From Cruorifilaria tuberocauda (lineage: Eukaryota; Nematoda; Chromadorea; Rhabditida; Onchocercidae), in contig JABVXU010000089.1 in NCBI GenBank assembly GCA_013365365.1, forward strand, positions 1 through 64,000: DNA of 64,000 nucleotides, in the 5' to 3' direction. The position numbers and the translations under genes are program-made. Positions 60,079 to 64,000 of the stretch are shown one piece after another (position 1 is the first letter of the stretch; every line of letters starts with the position of its first letter). Under the pieces are notes generated by a model that saw only the letters and a program-made list of their open reading frames with translations, was not told where the DNA came from and made no database searches.

Positions 60079-63000
60079 ACCTACAAAAGTTACTTTGAAT
60101 AAATATAAAGTAAATTAAATGTTTAGCGATTAAAAACTGAAGCCTTCTTCGACTATAGAAGCGAATTTTGCGCATAAATGAAGATCTGAAGTTTATTTAA
60201 CAGAAACTGAGAAGTGTTAACGATCTAGTTATTCTCGTGTGTAGTTTGGTGGTTCCTCCAAGAAGAAAAGGTAGAGAATAAAGCTAAGGTGGCGTATAAA
60301 ACATAGCTTGACCTTAACCAGGGAATAATTAAAAATAGGTTATGTAAAAAGAACCTCAACAAATATTAAGAAATAGAATGGATTTATATGACACGCATTA
60401 TTGATGAATAGGCGACATCTAGTTAGGGGCGACATAAGTCTAGTTCTAAATACGGTTCAATCAAATAATATCATTAGCTTATCCCGAGTACTACTTTCAT
60501 ATCTCGTATTAGCTATTTAATCTTTAAACTACAAATACTCTAGGCATTAACGGAACAGATTAACAATAAACAATTGCTCTCTTTCAGTCAACCGAGTAAA
60601 TTATGAAGAAGCGCTGAACCAAATGCCGGAAGCATTCAGCAGTTTATCTTTTCATAAAATCCTCAGATGTCTTTGCATGATGTTGGGTTTTGGAAGACGG
60701 CACATCTGAAATATGGACCGGAAGGATATCGTTCTTGTTTCAAAACATTATAATTCCTGGAACAATAATCTTCCATTCAACAACATCACGTACAATAATT
60801 ATTAAGAAATCCGTAGTGAATCATTTTAAATTAAATTTAACAACAATGAAAAATGTAATAAGTGTAAATGAGGCAAAGTAATTAGTAGCACAAGTTTGCA
60901 CGCTGCTAATTTATCACTGCAACTGCTGACCGTCTCACCAATGCGCAAACTGCTGCAAATGGTTTAGGCGCTAACATCTCTTGTCACTTGGAAATCGATG
61001 CTCAACTTCCACCATAAAGGAATAAAGGAAGAAAAGTGGAATGGATATGTGGATAACTCACGTAGCAGCAACAGCTCATGAGCAGGCACAAAACCAGGCC
61101 ACATCTCACATGAATCCAATCACGGGTAAATTTTATTATAAATTAGAAGTGATGAATGTCTTTGAAAAAGGGTGAAAATAGAATTTTTTGAAAAAGATAT
61201 TGAATGATGGGTAGTGAAAGAGAAGAGAGGAAAATATTGCGTAACATAGGAAAGCAAACAATCAAAACAACGAAGGGTCAGTTTGTGTTCATTAAAAATT
61301 CCATTATAGCACTGATTAATGATAATGAGAATGAAGTATTTCATGGCTAGACGCTGCTCATCAAAACAAAGCCAGATTTCACATCAACACCTCCTCCCGG
61401 CCATAACGCGGTCGTTATTTTCGACCAGTTGCTAAAGAAGTTCTATTAGAGACTGGCGCTATGTCGCATCGACTCTTTCCATCCAGGGGATAGCATTTCT
61501 TGCTGAGTGCAATCTTCCTTACCATTTCTTTATATTATTTTACACGCCTCAATAGAAAACAGTAAAGATTGCAAGAGACAACTCATTTCTTCGAAAGTTT
61601 GCCTTTGCATTTACTGCTTGTGAATTCCGTCTAACGTCCAGCTTCTATAGATCTTCAAAATGCTATGCAAGCGTATTTCATCACAGCATGTTTCATCACA
61701 CGTGCTCCTATGTCATGTCATCAGAATTTATAATAAGATTCAATGTACACTTTTTTGGCAGATATTAACTTGTTAAGAATCGAGATGTCAGCAGATTGAT
61801 TCAGTGCAATTTGAATGTCGAAATGCAACACTAAGTACTCTCTCGGCCTTGTCGAACCGGTCAATCGACCGGTGGTTATTCAGAAGTCTCGTGCCATGTT
61901 AAATAAGTAATTAGTCGGAAAAAGATGCAATTGCAAGTGCAGCTTGCATGTACATTTTGCAAATATGAGTGAGCAAGGATATAACAAAGTAAAGCTGTTA
62001 AAAGTTTTCAACATCTAAGCACACGAAACTGTAATCTGATATTGATATGTAAGACTGTTTGGCCATTCCGTTCAATAATTCTCATTCATTTATGAACTTC
62101 TAAATCGGCTTACAATTAGTTCAACTGTCAGTTGTTCGGAGTTTTGGTTCTGTTTAGAACTGTTATAGTGTGTCCCTTCTTCATTCATAAGTGTTGGGTT
62201 TACTTTTTCCCTATTTTCTTCAACTCCCAAATTATTATTGCCTTCTTTTTTGTGTTCATTGTATAAAGCTGGATTATTTAATTCTAATGAATAAAAAAAA
62301 TCCCTTTTCTTTTACAATAATCAACATTAGTGAAAGGAAAGTATAGAATTAGTTTGTTGTGGAGATGGTCAAATCCATCTCTGCGATTTTGCAATTTACC
62401 GTAAATTCAACATTTTTTTGCAGTTTCTGCTTTCCTGTTCCCTGATAGAAACACATCACAGATATTTTGTAGTTTTAATATTGTATTTGAGTTTGACAAT
62501 ATTGAGGCTGAGTGAAATTATTGTCCCCGTCCGCTTTGTCCGCATCGCCTCAACAGCTTAACAAAAGTGAATATTGAAGCACATAGACTGGAAAATCTGA
62601 GACAAAAAATGACCACTGTAACTTATAATAATCGAGTTAATGTGAAAGTCATCATGTAGTCCTACCAAGCAGAAAAGCTAAATTGAAAAGATTGCTTCAG
62701 TGCGCTGTGATTGATCAAGTGTGCAATTAAAATGAAAGGCAAAGTTTGATAAAACGAAGCAAAATTAAATATCTGCAGCTGAGCCGCAACCAGATAACAA
62801 TTGCTGCCCATAAAACAGCACAAATCTTTTTATATTTTAACGACCTGTGTTTTGCAAATAGCAGATGCAGATAATATTTTTTTCAAATATGTCATTAAGT
62901 AAATTCTTGATCCTAGCTAAATCTCTTCCAAAATGTCCCACCAGTAGTTCTTTCTTATTTCTTATCAACTCCAGAAGAATTGAAATAAGATAAATTTTCC

Positions 63001-64000
63001 TAGATGGGACACATTTCTCATGTTGTCAATCGAGCAAAATCAATTCAAATTGTTCTTAAATTACCGTGAGCAGTGACTCCAAACTTCCATCTCATTTCAT
63101 GAAGCCCATGAAAATGAATTTTAATTTTAAGTGGATGACTTCATGTTACTTACTCTCTCAAGCTGAATTTGTTTTAAATTTCCGTTATTTTAGGAAGTGC
63201 ACAAGGAGGAAATCTTAACATTCGGCTTTTTCAAAACTACTTGAATATAATGCGATGTTTTGAAAGAATATGCCTCACATTTCTTTCGTTAAGTTTTCCT
63301 TTTTCCGAAACCCGGTCGTTTCTATATCATAGTATTTTTTAATCTTCAATTAAAAAACGAGTTGTTTTAAAAAGAAAACATTGGAAGTTTGTAAAAGACC
63401 CTTATAAAAAGAAAAATCCTGCAATAATGGTAGTGGTTCGGGATATAAAACAACGATATTCCAAATGCCTCGAGCAATCTCAGAATATATCATGTTAAGA
63501 TTGGCTTCGATCAAGAAACCCATGCCAATGATCACTGCATTACCAGACAATGATTATTCGATACGTTGTACTGCTAAAAAGAGCAGGCCAAGTTTTCCAA
63601 ATCCAAATCAAAATTAAGTTTCCCAAAAAAGAAAATCTGCAGACCATTCACTACCTACAGTGATACTAACAATATCACCGTAGTTTTATAAGTGAACAAT
63701 AAAGTGACAGCAAACAACCTCCACAACATTACAATTATGCTTGAACAGAAGCACGCTTCCGTATGCAACAATCACAACTTTTTCTAATGCACTTGGAAAA
63801 AATCGATCATGCATGTTCGTATGAGCTGAGGTTCTGTTGACCCTCTATTGCTTAAAAACGTGCAACCTACAATTTCTCAATTTGTTTTGCGAACCCTAGC
63901 TCTAATGAAAACCTACTTCACGAATCCGCATTAAAATTGCAATTGCCTCGTGTCCTACGAAGACGAAATGAGTATTAATGCCAACACAAAAATCAATAAT
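60079..64000. other. Gene-poor flank upstream of EFA6
   Basis: About 3.9 kb of AT-rich DNA that should include the EFA6 promoter. I found no coding exon, RNA gene or mobile element. A short hairpin (accggtc/gaccggt, around 61857-61874) stands out only by its GC content. Open frames here are under 76 codons and featureless. Confidence 0.5.

Noticed and set aside
61185..61215. Sequence resembling miR-71 (gatgggtagtgaaag)
   Set aside because: The seed does not match miR-71 and I found no hairpin partner arm.

Overview
This is an AT-rich eukaryotic window that reads as a parasitic-type nematode, most likely clade III (spirurid/filarial-like). The reasons are low GC, genes split into many short exons with a mix of tiny (45 nt) and long (over 1 kb) introns, loose TTGCAG/TTTTAG acceptors, and closest recognisable homologues among nematode proteins. 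The species call is inference. No rRNA, tRNA, CRISPR array or bacterial gene organisation was seen. The gene models below were spliced by hand. In each one every exon junction keeps reading phase from start to stop, and this is the main evidence for the exon boundaries.

Layout. 1-7609 is a gene-poor flank with short repeats. 7610-15010 (+) is a 10-exon C2H2 zinc-finger gene (about 490 aa). 15011-26738 is an intergenic stretch holding a decayed BEL/Pao-type retroelement on the minus strand (18246-20290): the end of pol, overlapping by 4 nt a broken envelope-like ORF. 26739-32667 (+) is a Neuralized-family E3 ligase gene (13 exons, 704 aa, two NHR domains plus a C-terminal RING). 34711-41798 (+) is a 17-exon ankyrin-repeat protein (about 817 aa). 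42712-44475 (-) is phosphomannomutase (7 exons, 250 aa). 45611-51491 (-) is the CXXC finger protein 1/CFP-1 homologue (16 exons, 648 aa). 55814-60078 (-) is an EFA6/PSD-type Arf exchange factor (12 exons, 712 aa). 60079-64000 is its gene-poor upstream flank.

The genes do not form one pathway. CFP-1 directs Set1/COMPASS H3K4 methylation, phosphomannomutase supplies GDP-mannose precursors for glycosylation, EFA6 activates Arf6 and in worms restrains cortical microtubules, and Neuralized ubiquitinates membrane signalling ligands. CFP-1 and phosphomannomutase lie head-to-tail on one strand. I recall the same two genes as neighbours in C. elegans (F52B11.1 and F52B11.2), so this looks like conserved microsynteny.

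The points most worth a second look are a shortened CXXC finger lacking the KFGG loop in the CFP-1 homologue, two GC-AG introns, phase-preserving alternative splice sites in three genes, an ankyrin protein with an unrecognised N-terminal domain, and the retroelement relic. I found no convincing new multi-gene system.
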